A model generated the notes under the pieces. The model did not search any database and had not been told where the DNA came from. It saw only the letters and a program-made list of their open reading frames with translations. Below are positions 42,586 through 52,500 of a stretch of 64,000 nucleotides of DNA, one piece after another. The DNA lies in assembly GCA_035353175.1 (NCBI GenBank), contig DAOPZC010000002.1:62001-126000 (forward strand). Reading direction: 5' to 3'. Source of the stretch: DAOPZC01 sp035353175 (GTDB taxonomy: Bacteria > Verrucomicrobiota > Kiritimatiellia > RFP12 > UBA1067). Made by a program: the position numbers and the translations under genes. Position 1 is the stretch's first letter; each line of letters begins with the position of its first letter.

Positions 42586-43914
42586 TTACACCTTGAAGGG
42601 CGCGCGGTAGTCGCGCGTGAGCCACGCGGGGTCGCCCGACCCGTCGCGCAGGCAGAGCTTCGCGGGGTCCCACAGGATCTTCGCGTGGTGGTAGTAGGCC
42701 TGGTTCATCAGGTGGCAGCAGATCGCCGAGCGTCCGCCGACGGTCTCATTGGTGATCGGCTTCTGGCGTGTCTTCACGCTGTTCAGGAAGTCCGGGATGT
42801 GTCCCTTGCTGACGTAGAGCTTGGTCTTGGCCTCTTTCAGGAACTCCCGCTCCGCGAGCGCGACCTGCGCTTCGCAGGACGAGCCGTCCTCTTTTTTGGT
42901 GAACTTGTAGAGCATCTTGCCGTTGCGCGTCAGGGTGAACTTGCCGCGGTTGACCTGCACCTCGCCCTCCGTGCCGAAAAAGTGCACGCCGAAGCCGTCC
43001 TTGTGCGTGACGGTCACGCCGTTCGCGTAGACCAGCATCGCGCCGCGCTTGGCGCCGGCTTGCTCGGGCGGGCGGATCTCGACCGGACCGCTGGCGTCCA
43101 TGCCCAGTCCCCATTGCGCGATGTCGAGGTGGTGCGCGCCCCAGTCCGTGACCATGCCGCCGCCGAACTCGCGGTATTTGCGCCAGTGCGGGAAATGGGT
43201 GTGGATGCCGCGCGGGCTGAGCGTTGAGTTGTAGACGACCTTCTGCGCGGGGCCGAGCCACAGGTCCCAGTCGAGGCCGGGCTCCATCGGCTCTTCGTTC
43301 AGATCGTAGGGGATGCCGGGATCGCCGAACTGGCACTCCACGCGCTCCACGTTGCCGATCACGCCGTTTTGGACCAGCTCGCAGGAGACGCGGAATTCCT
43401 TGCTCGAACGCTGCATCGAGCCGGTCTGCAGAATGCGCTTGGTTGACTCGACCTCCCGCATGAGCGTGATGGCCTCGTGGACGTTGTGCGTGAGCGGCTT
43501 TTCGCAGTAGATGTCCTTGCCCGCACGCAGCGCGGCGAGGCACTGGACCGTGTGCCAGTGGTCGGGCGTGGCGATGCAGACCAGGTCGATGTCTTTGCGG
43601 GCGAGCAGCTCGCGGAAGTCGACATAGGCCTTGCAGCCCGCGGCGCCCTTGGCCGGGTTCTGGGCATAGAAGTCATCGACCGTCTTCTTGCCGGCGTCGC
43701 GGCGCGTGGTGTCCACGTCGCAGACCGCGAGGCACTGCACGTCCTGATGCAAGAAATTGCCGAGGAGGCCGCGCATCTGCTTGCCCATGCCGATGAAGCC
43801 CATGCCGGGACGGTCGTTCGGCTTGACCTCGGCGGACCAGATGTGCGAAGGGAGGATGAAGGGGGCGCCCGCGGCGGCCGCGCCCCTGAGGAAATTCCTG
43901 CGGTTTACGTTCAT
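42586..43914 (-). CDS. Tat-exported Gfo/Idh/MocA-family oxidoreductase
   Basis: 442 aa. Twin-arginine signal NRRNFLRGAAAA at residues 4-15, then the Rossmann motif GMGFIGMGKQMRGLLGN, IDLVCIATPDHWHTVQCLAALRAGKDIYCEKPLTHN and the C-terminal sheet domain (GGGMVTDWGAHHLDIAQWGLG, GTEGEVQVNRGKFTL). The family oxidises sugars or derivatives with NAD(P), and exported members with a tightly held cofactor can oxidise glycosides at C3. With the DUF1080 gene at 58832-59479 it hints at an oxidative glycoside-cleavage strategy (inference). It follows the SGNH hydrolase by 12 bp. Confidence 0.92.
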   Translation of the reverse strand: MNVNRRNFLRGAAAAGAPFILPSHIWSAEVKPNDRPGMGFIGMGKQMRGLLGNFLHQDVQCLAVCDVDTTRRDAGKKTVDDFYAQNPAKGAAGCKAYVDFRELLARKDIDLVCIATPDHWHTVQCLAALRAGKDIYCEKPLTHNVHEAITLMREVESTKRILQTGSMQRSSKEFRVSCELVQNGVIGNVERVECQFGDPGIPYDLNEEPMEPGLDWDLWLGPAQKVVYNSTLSPRGIHTHFPHWRKYREFGGGMVTDWGAHHLDIAQWGLGMDASGPVEIRPPEQAGAKRGAMLVYANGVTVTHKDGFGVHFFGTEGEVQVNRGKFTLTRNGKMLYKFTKKEDGSSCEAQVALAEREFLKEAKTKLYVSKGHIPDFLNSVKTRQKPITNETVGGRSAICCHLMNQAYYHHAKILWDPAKLCLRDGSGDPAWLTRDYRAPFKV

Positions 43915-43926
43915 GGTTCGGCGTCC

Positions 43927-45228
43927 TTAGTTGGTTACGGGTTTGAGTTCGAAGTGGTGGCTCTTCGGCGCGCGCGCCGCGTTGATCTGCGCCTCGTAGT
44001 CGGCGATCTGCTTGTCGAGCTCGGCAAGTTTTTCCGCCGGCCCGTTTGCGAGCTGCACCTTGCGCCAGCGTTCGAAAAAGACGTTGTTTTTTTTGAAGAC
44101 CAGGTCGAGCACCTGCATGGCCTGCACGCTGTTGGGCGTGCTGAGCGCCGCGAGGTTGAAGCCCTGCTCCAGCTCCTCTTTCGTGAGGGTCGCCACCTTC
44201 AGGCCGTCGATGGCGAGGTCGTAGCTGGCCGCTTTCAGGCCGGAGACCTTGAGGACGTAGCGGTTCAGGTCGTCCGTGACAGACGCGATCTTCAGCGCCG
44301 CGACCGCGCGGGTGTCGATGGGCATCGGCAGCGCTCCGTCGAGCCGGTCGAAGCTCACGGCGCCGCCGCTGACCTTCAGGTTGGAGATCTCGCAGTTCTT
44401 GCGGCAGACGACCTTGCTGAGAAAGAACCAGCGCGAGAGGTCGATGCCGCAGCACGAGACCAGCGCGGGCGCGTTGAGCTGCTTGAGGATCGCCCAGGCC
44501 ATGATCGTGTGGCCGGCCGGGCCGGGGTGCACTTTGTCGCCGCCGCCGATGACGGCCTCGGGGTTCGTCGCGCGGGCCTTCATCATGAGCGCCATGTAGG
44601 GGTCGAACTGGTCGACGAACAGCACGCCCTCTTTGGCGGCGACCTCCTTGATGCCGTCGGAAAACTTGCGCAGCGAGAGGTTCTTCACGTCCTGGTCGGG
44701 ATCGGGACGCTTCTCCTCGATCGGCTGCGTCGTCATCAGGGCGACCCGCGCGCCGTTTTTCGTGAGCACGTTGGCGATCTCCTTCTGGCTGCGCACGTGC
44801 GCCCGGAAAATGTCCTCGCGGAACGCCTGATAGGCGTGGTCATTCATGCTGAAGTCCACCGTGACGGCCGTGGGCTTCAGCGGCAGCACGTCGCGGGCGA
44901 GGCCCGCGCCGACGGCTTTGGTGACCATGTCGTCGAGGATGCTGCCCGTGGCGGCGAAGAGCTCCTTCTCGTTCGGGTGGGCGCGCTGGCGCAGCCACGC
45001 CGTGTCGCCGCCCCAGCCGACGTTGCGGAAGGTGTAGGCTCGGGACGGGTAGCGGGTGAGGGCATAGGCCTCGACGTACGTGGTGTAGAGCTTCTGCTCG
45101 GTGATGCTGTCGCCCAAGAACACGACGGAGTCCTTGTCTTTAAAGAAAAAGTCCTTTTCCGCCGTCTCGCAGCGGGCCAAGGATCCCGCCAACAGTACGC
45201 ACCCGAGCAACGCCATCCGCATGTTCAT
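43927..45228 (-). CDS. Exported SGNH/GDSL hydrolase
   Basis: 433 aa. Signal peptide (ALLGCVLLAGSLARCETA). The SGNH blocks are VVFLGDSITEQ with nucleophile Ser41, NVGWGGDTAWL, VDFSMNDHAY and DKVHPGPAGHTIMAW with the catalytic His. The C-terminal 180 residues (NLKVSGGAVSFDRLDGALPMP, YVLKVSGLKAASYDLAIDGLKVATL) are a second domain typical of PVC rhamnogalacturonan-acetylesterase-like proteins. Probable carbohydrate esterase removing acetyl groups. First gene of a two-gene operon with Gfo/Idh/MocA. Confidence 0.88.
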   Translation of the reverse strand: MNMRMALLGCVLLAGSLARCETAEKDFFFKDKDSVVFLGDSITEQKLYTTYVEAYALTRYPSRAYTFRNVGWGGDTAWLRQRAHPNEKELFAATGSILDDMVTKAVGAGLARDVLPLKPTAVTVDFSMNDHAYQAFREDIFRAHVRSQKEIANVLTKNGARVALMTTQPIEEKRPDPDQDVKNLSLRKFSDGIKEVAAKEGVLFVDQFDPYMALMMKARATNPEAVIGGGDKVHPGPAGHTIMAWAILKQLNAPALVSCCGIDLSRWFFLSKVVCRKNCEISNLKVSGGAVSFDRLDGALPMPIDTRAVAALKIASVTDDLNRYVLKVSGLKAASYDLAIDGLKVATLTKEELEQGFNLAALSTPNSVQAMQVLDLVFKKNNVFFERWRKVQLANGPAEKLAELDKQIADYEAQINAARAPKSHHFELKPVTN

Positions 45229-45308
45229 CGAAACGCTCCTTCAGCTTGTGTTTGGTTGTGCCCCAAGTGGAGACTCGTCCCCCGATTCCAGCTTGAAGCG
45301 GAGCTTAA

Positions 45309-45337
45309 ACAATACCGCGCCATTTTCCGCTTGTCGA
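45309..45337 (-). promoter_or_regulatory. Candidate promoter of the SGNH / Gfo-Idh-MocA operon
   Basis: TCGACA (45337-45332), 17-bp spacer, TATTGT (45314-45309), about 75 bp before the ATG at 45228. Confidence 0.4.
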
Positions 45338-45425
45338 GCATTGAGCGGTACGCGTGGAATCTTGATCTTTTCGCGCCGGAGGGTTTTCTGTAAACTGAAC
45401 CCGCTTTTATGAAAAGGAAACGGAT

Positions 45426-47093
45426 ATGAGCAGAATGGCGTTGTCTTCATGGAGTCTTTCCGTATGCTGCACCGTGTGTGCCGTGACGGGGGCGGTGTGT
45501 CAGGAGGCTCGGTTGACCTATCTTGATCTCGCGCGTGCGCCCGATGCCGCCTGGACGGTGAGCGGCGGCGTCACGAACGCGCTGGCCGAGGTCGCGCCGC
45601 GCGTGTGGAGCAACGCTGTGGCGCGCGTCGAGGTGCCGTCTGCGGCGGAGGGCTCGCGGGTGCGGGTGAGCGCGCCCGGCGCCGCGATCGAATTCGTCGG
45701 ATTGCGTTGGTCCGGCGCCGTTCCCGCGTCGGCGAAATTGCTCGGCGACACGTGGGAGCGGTCGTATGGCGATCTGGCGTGGCGTCCGCTCGCGGCGGCC
45801 CGGCCGATGCCGTGGTATTTTCTGGCGTCCGACGGACGCGTCACGCACGGCTACGGCGTGGCGGTCCAGCCGAACGCGCTCTGCTGCTGGGCGGCGGACA
45901 AGGCCGGCATTTCGCTCGCGCTGGACGTGCGCGCGGGCGGTGTGGGCGTGCGGCTGGGCGGCCGCACGCTGGAGGCCTGCACGGTGGTGAGCCGGGCCGG
46001 ACGGGCCGGCGAAACGCCTTTCCAGGCGGGCACCGCGTTCTGCAAACTGATGTGCCCGAGCCCGCGGCTGACCAAGGAGCCGGTCTACGGGTTCAACGAC
46101 TGGTATTGCGCGTACGGCGTCAACACGGGCACCAACTTCCTTGAGGATGCGGGCTTCGTCACCTCGCTGATTCCCGAAGCCAAGAACCGGCCCTACCTTG
46201 TGATGGACGACGGCTGGCAGGTGAACCCGCCCGCCAAGCAGGGGGTGAGCGGCTTCGGCCCGTGGACGCACAGCAACGCGCGGTTCGCGATGGACATGGC
46301 CACGTTCGCGCAGCGCGTGAAGGCGCTTAACGCCAAGCCGGGCCTCTGGTACCGGCCGCTCTGCGCATGGGCCGAGGTGCCGGAGTCGTGGCGGCTGAAG
46401 AAGGCACGCGACTACATGGATCCGACCCTGCCCGAGGTCAAGCGCCAGATCATGACGGACATGACGCGCTTCCGCACGTGGGGCTTCCAGCTGGTGAAAA
46501 TCGACTATCTGACGTTCGACATGAACAACCGCTGGGGCTACAACCTCGGCGACCGGGTTGTGCATGATGACCGCGCGTGGGCGGACTCGAGCCGCACCAC
46601 GGCGGAGGTGATGCTCGACCTCTACCGCACGATGCGGCAGGGCGCGGGCGACGGCGTCGTGATCATCGGCTGCAACGCGCTGGGCCACCTGGCGGCGGGG
46701 ATCTTCGAACTGCAGCGCACGGGCGACGACACGAGCGGGCTGCAGTGGAAGCGCACGCGCCAGAACGGCGTGAATACGCTCGCGTTCCGCGCGGTCCAGG
46801 ACCGGGCGTTCTTCGCGGTGGACGCGGACTGCGTGGGCCTGGCCAACGCCGGCGCGGTGCCGTGGGAGAAGAACCGCCAGTGGCTGGACCTGGTGGCGCG
46901 GAGCGGCACGCCGCTCTTCGTGTCGTGGCGGCGTCAGCTCGCCGGCCCCGACGAGCGCAAGGCTTTGCGCGAGGCCTTTTTGCGCGCGTCGCAGTCCGCG
47001 CCCACGGCCGAGCCGTTGGACTGGATGGAGACGGATGCGCCGAAACGCTGGCGTTTCGGGGACGACGTGGTCACCTACGATTGGGACGATTGA
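45426..47093 (+). CDS. Exported clan GH-D glycosidase (GH27/GH36-like alpha-galactosidase type)
   Basis: 555 aa; AAGGAAA precedes the ATG, and a signal peptide follows. An N-terminal beta domain (to about 210) is followed by a (beta/alpha)8 barrel: VYGFNDWYCAYG, RPYLVMDDGWQV (Asp pair about 261-262), LNAKPGLWYRPL, FQLVKIDYLTFD with the presumed nucleophile Asp360, VVIIGCNALGHLAAGIFELQRTGDDTS with a likely acid/base Asp. These are clan GH-D landmarks. Substrate could be alpha-galactosides or related linkages. It is divergent from the SGNH operon. Confidence 0.8.
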   Translation: MSRMALSSWSLSVCCTVCAVTGAVCQEARLTYLDLARAPDAAWTVSGGVTNALAEVAPRVWSNAVARVEVPSAAEGSRVRVSAPGAAIEFVGLRWSGAVPASAKLLGDTWERSYGDLAWRPLAAARPMPWYFLASDGRVTHGYGVAVQPNALCCWAADKAGISLALDVRAGGVGVRLGGRTLEACTVVSRAGRAGETPFQAGTAFCKLMCPSPRLTKEPVYGFNDWYCAYGVNTGTNFLEDAGFVTSLIPEAKNRPYLVMDDGWQVNPPAKQGVSGFGPWTHSNARFAMDMATFAQRVKALNAKPGLWYRPLCAWAEVPESWRLKKARDYMDPTLPEVKRQIMTDMTRFRTWGFQLVKIDYLTFDMNNRWGYNLGDRVVHDDRAWADSSRTTAEVMLDLYRTMRQGAGDGVVIIGCNALGHLAAGIFELQRTGDDTSGLQWKRTRQNGVNTLAFRAVQDRAFFAVDADCVGLANAGAVPWEKNRQWLDLVARSGTPLFVSWRRQLAGPDERKALREAFLRASQSAPTAEPLDWMETDAPKRWRFGDDVVTYDWDD

Positions 47094-47156
47094 TCCCGAC
47101 GCCATCCTCACCCGAAGGAGGAGTGTGGCTTTTTTGCCGCATCACGATACAACACA

Positions 47157-47186
47157 TTGACAGGGAGTTTCTTGTTCTGGTAAATA
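47157..47186 (+). promoter_or_regulatory. Candidate promoter of the lipoprotein trio
   Basis: Consensus TTGACA (47157-47162), 18-bp spacer, TAAATA (47181-47186); about 60 bp before the ATG at 47246. Confidence 0.4.
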
Positions 47187-47245
47187 TAGAAACATTGACG
47201 TTTGAGATGCGGTGAGTCGCGGGGCCAAAAACGGGAGGGCCACAC

Positions 47246-47731
47246 ATGAGTCGGACGCGCGGTGGAGGTCGGATGTCCGGGGCGCTGATGAAAGCCGGGG
47301 CCGCGTATGCGGCGGGCACCCTGATCGGGATGTTCACGTGTTCCTGCATGAATGTGACGTATGACATGCGGAAATTGGAGCATCCCGTCGTGATGAACGC
47401 GAATCCTTTTCTGTCCGGTGCCGGAGGGGCTCCGGCACCGGACATGAGCCCCACCGGAAGCTATCAGGGAAAAGTCTCGCGGGCCGAGATGGTCGTCTCG
47501 TCGGGACAATCCACCGCCTCGAATTCCACCCGTGTGAACGATGCCCAAGTCAAAGCTTTCCTCTTGGTCGGCGGCGAGCCCTCGGAGGCCATCACGCGCG
47601 TGCGCCTCGATTCAGAATCGGTCGGTCTTAACCTCTTGTTCGCGCTGAACAGTGGCGTGAGCGTCGTGGCCAACGGCTCGGTGAATCACATCGTGCTTCC
47701 GCCGGCGCAAGCGAAAGGGGGTGCCCGTTGA
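47246..47731 (+). CDS. Small exported protein, probably envelope-associated
   Basis: 161 aa; GGGAGGG precedes the ATG. A hydrophobic N-terminal stretch (KAGAAYAAGTLIGMFTCSC) forms a signal peptide, perhaps with a lipidated Cys. The mature part has VNDAQVKAFLLVGGEPSEAITRVRLDSESVGLNLLFALNSGVSVVANGS. Not recognised as a known family. A 33-bp palindrome in frame at 47412-47444 encodes SGAGGAPAPD. First of three small exported proteins, overlapping the next gene by 4 bp. Confidence 0.7.
   Translation: MSRTRGGGRMSGALMKAGAAYAAGTLIGMFTCSCMNVTYDMRKLEHPVVMNANPFLSGAGGAPAPDMSPTGSYQGKVSRAEMVVSSGQSTASNSTRVNDAQVKAFLLVGGEPSEAITRVRLDSESVGLNLLFALNSGVSVVANGSVNHIVLPPAQAKGGAR
47412..47444. repeat. 33-bp perfect palindrome inside a coding region
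   Basis: TGTCCGGTGCCGGAG (47412-47426), GGG, then its exact complement CTCCGGCACCGGACA (47430-47444). The length of 11 codons preserves the frame. Confidence 0.9.
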
Positions 47732-48165
47732 AAGCGCTCGCAAGGCTGTCAGGGTGCCTGCTTCTTTCGGCAGTCGCACTGTTTTGCGCATCGTGCGCGG
47801 GCGTCAAGTGCGCCGTGAAAGCCGACCAGATCCCTCAGCCGGTCAGCTTCACGCCGTGCGTATATGATGCCAAGGGCGAGGTCCTTCACGTGTCGCCCCA
47901 ACAGGTCGTCCGACACTTCAAGCACGAGAAGTGGTTCTGGGCGATGATGTGGCGCAGCTGCTCGCTCACGACGCCCGAATGGGATTTGTCGGACGCGCTT
48001 TCGAAAGAGATCGCCGAGGTTCAAGGTCAGGCGGTCGTCAACATGACCGTCAATTTCCGGAGCGACTGGCTCTGGTACGTGACGGCTCTGGTGCCCATAA
48101 TACCGGACTATCAGGTGGTGGTGGTGGAAGGCGATATCGCGCGGTTCGGCCAAACGTCGGAATAG
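47728..48165 (+). CDS. Lipoprotein of unknown function, TTG start
   Basis: 145 aa. Start codon is TTG at 47728, which overlaps the previous stop (TTGA) and follows AAAGGGGG. Signal and lipobox LLLSAVALFCASCAG, with two candidate cysteines. Mature part: QPVSFTPCVYDAKGEVLHVSPQQVVRHFKHEKWFW, LSDALSKEIAEVQGQAVVNMTVNFRSDWLWYVTALVPIIPDYQVVVVEGDI. Its length and the short hydrophobic end look like small outer-membrane-linked lipoproteins in general; no family recognised. Ends with TAG. Confidence 0.75.
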   Translation: MKALARLSGCLLLSAVALFCASCAGVKCAVKADQIPQPVSFTPCVYDAKGEVLHVSPQQVVRHFKHEKWFWAMMWRSCSLTTPEWDLSDALSKEIAEVQGQAVVNMTVNFRSDWLWYVTALVPIIPDYQVVVVEGDIARFGQTSE

Positions 48166-48178
48166 AGGGGGCGTCCTT

Positions 48179-48898
48179 ATGAACGTGACGTTGCGTGTGT
48201 TGTGCGTGTGCGCGGTGGTGTGCGGTTGCGTGTCCACCACGCAGCAATGGATCGAGAACGGGCAGTCAAAGGGGACCATCAAAAAGGTCAAGATGGCGGA
48301 AGGCGTCCAATGGCGGTACACCGACGGGGCCGGCCTTTTACGCAAGACGGAAATGCGGGATGCGTCCGGCTCGATCCTCCCGGGCGCGTCCGTCACGGAG
48401 CGCGATTACGATCAGGCGCGCCGGCTTGTCGAAGAGCGTTTCCTGACCGCCCAGGGAAAAGCGGCCAAGTGCCCGGCCGGCTTTGCCTGCAAGAAGCTGA
48501 CGTACCTGACCGATGACCGTCAGAACGCGGTGGAGGAGCTGGCGCTGTTCGACGAGAAGGGGTGCGCGGTGTGCTCTGCTGAGGGGTATGCGCGCGCGCG
48601 TTCCGTGCATCAGGGAAAGGACGGTTTCGTCAAAGAGGTCATCCTGAGCGATGCGCAGAACCGGCCCGCCTCAGCGACGTGGGACAAGGTTTCGAACGTG
48701 GCGCGGGTGACGTATGTCGTTCTGGAGGGCATCGGCGATGTGCGCTGCGGAATCTATTACAGTGCCGCAGGCCAGATCGTTGACCGCAAGCAGGTCAGCG
48801 GAACCTGTGTTTCCGTGTCGCAAAACAATTCGGCGGCATACGGGAGCCATCCCGGCATGCCGCCGCCCCGACCGCCGCCGCCGATGCGGATGAGGTGA
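48179..48898 (+). CDS. Lipoprotein with proline-rich C-terminus
   Basis: 239 aa; GAGGGGG precedes the ATG. Lipobox VVCGCVS places the lipidated Cys near residue 17. Mature part has YTDGAGLLRKTEMRDASG, VEELALFDEKGCAVCSAEGYARARS, VVLEGIGDVRCGIYYSAAGQIVDRK, and ends in a PPPRPPPPMR tail. Repeated turns with D-x-x-G resemble RHS-like beta hairpins, but the match is weak. Third gene of the trio, 13 bp after its neighbour. Function unknown. Confidence 0.75.
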   Translation: MNVTLRVLCVCAVVCGCVSTTQQWIENGQSKGTIKKVKMAEGVQWRYTDGAGLLRKTEMRDASGSILPGASVTERDYDQARRLVEERFLTAQGKAAKCPAGFACKKLTYLTDDRQNAVEELALFDEKGCAVCSAEGYARARSVHQGKDGFVKEVILSDAQNRPASATWDKVSNVARVTYVVLEGIGDVRCGIYYSAAGQIVDRKQVSGTCVSVSQNNSAAYGSHPGMPPPRPPPPMRMR

Positions 48899-48934
48899 GC
48901 GGGATCCGCGCGCGGGCGCGTTTGCGTCCGCAGC

Positions 48935-49174
48935 CTAACCCGGGATCAGCCCTTCGAGACCGTTGACCTTCAGTTCCAGCACGAGCTGCATGATGCGGCC
49001 GAGCTCGCCTTTCGGGAAACCTTTCAGCTTGAACCAGAGCAGGTATTCTTCGGGCAGGTCGATGATGCGGCGCCCCTTGCATTTTCCGAAGGGCATGGTC
49101 ATCGTGGCGAGTTTCTGCATGTCCTCCCGCGCTTTCTCCTGCATGTCGGGGGGAAGCCCGAGCAGATCGCTCAT
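48935..49174 (-). CDS. DUF3820-family small protein
   Basis: 79 aa. The ATG at 49174 follows GGGAGG by five bases; an in-frame ATG at 49207 has none. The family core MTMPFGKCKGRRIIDLPEEYLLWFKLKGFPKGELGRIMQLVLELKVNGLEGLI is clear and complete. DUF3820 proteins are small cytoplasmic factors of unclear role; some are called putative quorum-sensing-regulated virulence factors. Convergent with the lipoprotein trio. An extended -10 promoter lies upstream (49319-49328). Confidence 0.85.
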   Translation of the reverse strand: MSDLLGLPPDMQEKAREDMQKLATMTMPFGKCKGRRIIDLPEEYLLWFKLKGFPKGELGRIMQLVLELKVNGLEGLIPG

Positions 49175-49318
49175 ATGCGCCTCCCGCGCCCGTCGTGCAT
49201 GGCCCAACGGCCCATGAGCGTGGTCCGCCCGGCAGGCCGGCGGCTCCCGGCCACGCCTGCCTTGGGGGCCGGTACAAGCCGTTTTTCAATTCGCATGCGC
49301 ATCCTCACTTTTCGCGAC

Positions 49319-49328
49319 ATTATAACAG
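49319..49328 (-). promoter_or_regulatory. Extended -10 promoter of the DUF3820 gene
   Basis: TGTTATAAT on the minus strand: perfect TATAAT (49324-49319) with an upstream TG. No good -35 is present. Confidence 0.5.
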
Positions 49329-49444
49329 GTTGTCCCGAACGCGGCATCGGCAAACACGTCGCGCCTAAAACGGGAAATCCGCATGCCTTTTTAGGCTAAC
49401 ATAAAGTCATTTGTTTCAGACAATTAAAGGCGTGTCTATAGTTG

Positions 49445-49473
49445 TTGACAAAGCCGGTGGGGGCCGTTATTTT
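49445..49473 (+). promoter_or_regulatory. Promoter of the S8 protease gene
   Basis: TTGACA (49445-49450), 17-bp spacer, TATTTT (49468-49473). Start near 49480, about 75 bp before the ATG at 49556. Confidence 0.6.
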
Positions 49474-49555
49474 GCTCTTTTGTTCACCCGTAATGGGCCG
49501 CGGAGAACGGGGCGGCCATTTGCGGTTCTGGGTCCTCATAGGATCGGGGGACGTT

Positions 49556-52500
49556 ATGCCGAGTCTGACCAAGGCTTTGCTCTTCTCAACGGTTTGTCTG
49601 CTCTGCGGCGTTTCGGCCGCCAGGGAGAACATGCGGGGCGAAGCACGGCCTTCACCCAAAGATGCCGTGCCGCTTGCCGCGCGGGAGAGTCTGCGCCAGA
49701 AAATCCGGGAGGTCGCGAAAACGAAGTCGGTCCGCGCCAAGGACACTTCAGGGCTCGCCGGCAAACTCGACGTTAAGCTGCTCGATGCCTGGAAAACGGC
49801 CTCCCGGACGGATGAGAGGACCGCAATCGCGGGGCTCCAGAAACAGAAGGTGCAACTGGCCCCGAACGGCCACGACGTCGTGGCCGTCGCGTTGCTGGAG
49901 GACGGTGCGAATCCGGAGGAGGTCGAACGATCCTTCAAAGCCTGCGGCGCCGGCGTGATCCGTTCCGGGGATGGGGCGGTCAAGGTGACGATCCCGGTCG
50001 GTCAGTTGGACAAGCTCGCGCTGGCCGGAGGGGTCCGAAACGTCCGGCCGATCCTGCCGCCGCGGGAGCGGAACACGGTGACGACGGAAGGGGTTGCAGT
50101 CTCTCTGGCCAATGCCTGGCACAGCGCGGGGCTTACGGCGCAGGGCGTGAAAGTGGCGGTTGTCGATGTGGGCTTCGCGAATCTTGCGACCCTCAAGGCT
50201 CAGGACGAGATCCCGGCTTCGGCCGTAGAAGTGAACTATTCTTCGACGACCATGACGGGCGGCTCCAGCGTGCATGGATCCGCCTGCGCGGAAATCCTCT
50301 ATGACATGGCGCCCGGGGCGCTGCTGTACCTGATCAAAATCGATGACGCGACGGATATGGTCGCGGCCAAGAACTATTGCGTCGCCAACGGGATCACGCT
50401 CGTTTCGTGTTCGCTCGGCTGGGACTGTCTGAACTTCCACGACGGGATGTCCTACGCGAACTGGTATACCACCGCGGCCAACCATCCGGTCAAGGCGGTC
50501 GAAGCCGCGGCGACTGCGGGGATCCTGTGGGTTAACGCCGGCGGTAACGAGCAGTGTCAGCATACGCTGATCGACTGGCGCGACGCCGATTCGGACACGA
50601 TGCTCGACTGGGATGCGACCTCTTACAACGTGAACCCGCTGTACCTCAACGGAAGCTACACGATCCCGGCCAACACGCTCATCGATATCCTCATGACGTG
50701 GAACCGCTGGCCGACCACCAATCAGGACTTCGACCTCTATCTGGTCAAATGGGACGGCTCCGACTGGACGATCGTGTACAACAGCCAAAATGTCCAGCAG
50801 GGCGACAGCCAGTCCTATCCTTACGAGGAGATCTATTACACGACGACGGCCCAGGCGGAATACAGCGTGGTGGTCGTGAAATTCAGTGCCTCGACAGCGC
50901 CGAAATTCATCCTCCGCTACTATTGCGACAATGCGGACGGAGGCGATTCCCAACCCTATTTCTACGGCTATGACAACTCGACCACGCCGGTCCCCGGAAG
51001 TGTCGTGATCCCGGGCGATTCCGCGTCGGCCTTCACGGTCGGCTCCCTTGATTTTCTGAAGTACACGACGGGGCCTATCGATTACTTCTCCTCCCTCGGC
51101 CCCAACAATCGCGCGTATACGGGCGGGACGGCGGTGATGAAGCCCGACATCTGCGGCCCGGACTATGTGACGGGCGTGTCCTACGGGGCCGAGAATTTCG
51201 CGGGCACATCCGCCGCCACACCGCATGTGGCCGGCCTTGCGGCGCTCGTCAAAGGCGTCATCCCGGAATATACGCCGGCCCAGATCCGAGCGGTCCTGGA
51301 GTCCTACGCGTACGATTTGGGAGGCACCGGCAAGGATAACACCTACGGCGCAGGCGCGGGACAGCTGCCCGCGCCCGCAGTGATCGTCCCGTTGCGGGTG
51401 ACGGTCGACCAGGCGGAAGGACAGCGCGACCCGACGAACGCGGCGCCGGTGAACTTCACGGTGCTCTTCAGCGAGCCGGTGGCCGATTTCGCGACGGGCG
51501 ACGTGACCGTCTCCGGCACCGCGCCCGGCACCAAGACGGCGACGGTGACGGGCAGCGGCACGAATTACAACGTGGCGGTGACGGGCATGACGGGCAGCGG
51601 CACGGTGATCGCGTCGGTCGCTGCCGGCAAGGCAACGGGGGTTGCGGGAAAAAGCAACTGGGCGTCCACGAGCGCGGACAACACGGTCATCTACGACGTG
51701 GTCCCCCCGTCGGTGACGGTCAATCAGGCCAAAGGCCAATACGATCCGACGAACGCGGTGCCGGTGAACTTCACGGTGCTCTTCAGCGAGCCGGTGAGCG
51801 GTTTCGCGGCCGCCGATGTGACGATCTCCGGCACGGCTCCCGGCACCAAGACGGTGACGGTGACGGGTGGCGGCACGAACTTCAACGTGGCGGTGACGGG
51901 CATGACGGGCAGCGGCACGGTGATCGCCTCGGTCGCCTCCGGCGGCGCGGCCGACGCGGCAGGCAACGGCAACGCGGCGTCGACGGGCACGGACAACACG
52001 GTCCTCTACGACGTGACCGCACCGACGGTGACGGTCAGCCAGGCGGCGGGACAGCCGGACCCGACGAACGCGGCGCCGGTGAACTTCACGGTGCTTTTCA
52101 GCGAGCCGGTGAGCGGCTTTGCGGCCGCCGACGTGACCATCTCCGGCACCGCGCCCGGCACTAAGACGGCGACGGTGACGGGCAGCGGCGCGACCTACAA
52201 CGTGGCCGTGACCGGCATGACGGGCGGCGGCACGGTGGCCGTCTCGGTTGCGGCGGGCCTGGCGAAGGACGCCGCAGGCAACGTCAACACCGATTCCACG
52301 GCGGTGGACAACACGGTCGAATACGATGTGACCGCGCCGACGGTGACGGTCAACCAGGCGGCGGGACAGCCGGACCCGGCCAACACGGCGCCCGTGAATT
52401 TCGCGGTGGTTTTCAGCGAGCCGGTGACGGGGTTCGCGACGGGCGACGTGACCCTGACGGGCACGGCACCGGGCACGAAAACGGCGACGGTGACGGGCAG

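Larger units (their letters stand above)
49175..49555. other. 381-bp intergenic region with two promoters
   Basis: No credible gene. It holds the minus promoter of DUF3820 and the plus promoter of the S8 protease. An inverted repeat GCCTAAAA / TTTTAGGC (49363-49370 and 49389-49396) lies between them. Confidence 0.6.

Noticed and set aside
45447..47111. Minus-strand ORF of 554 codons
   Set aside because: Antisense to the GH-D glycosidase; His/Arg-rich composition and no start context.
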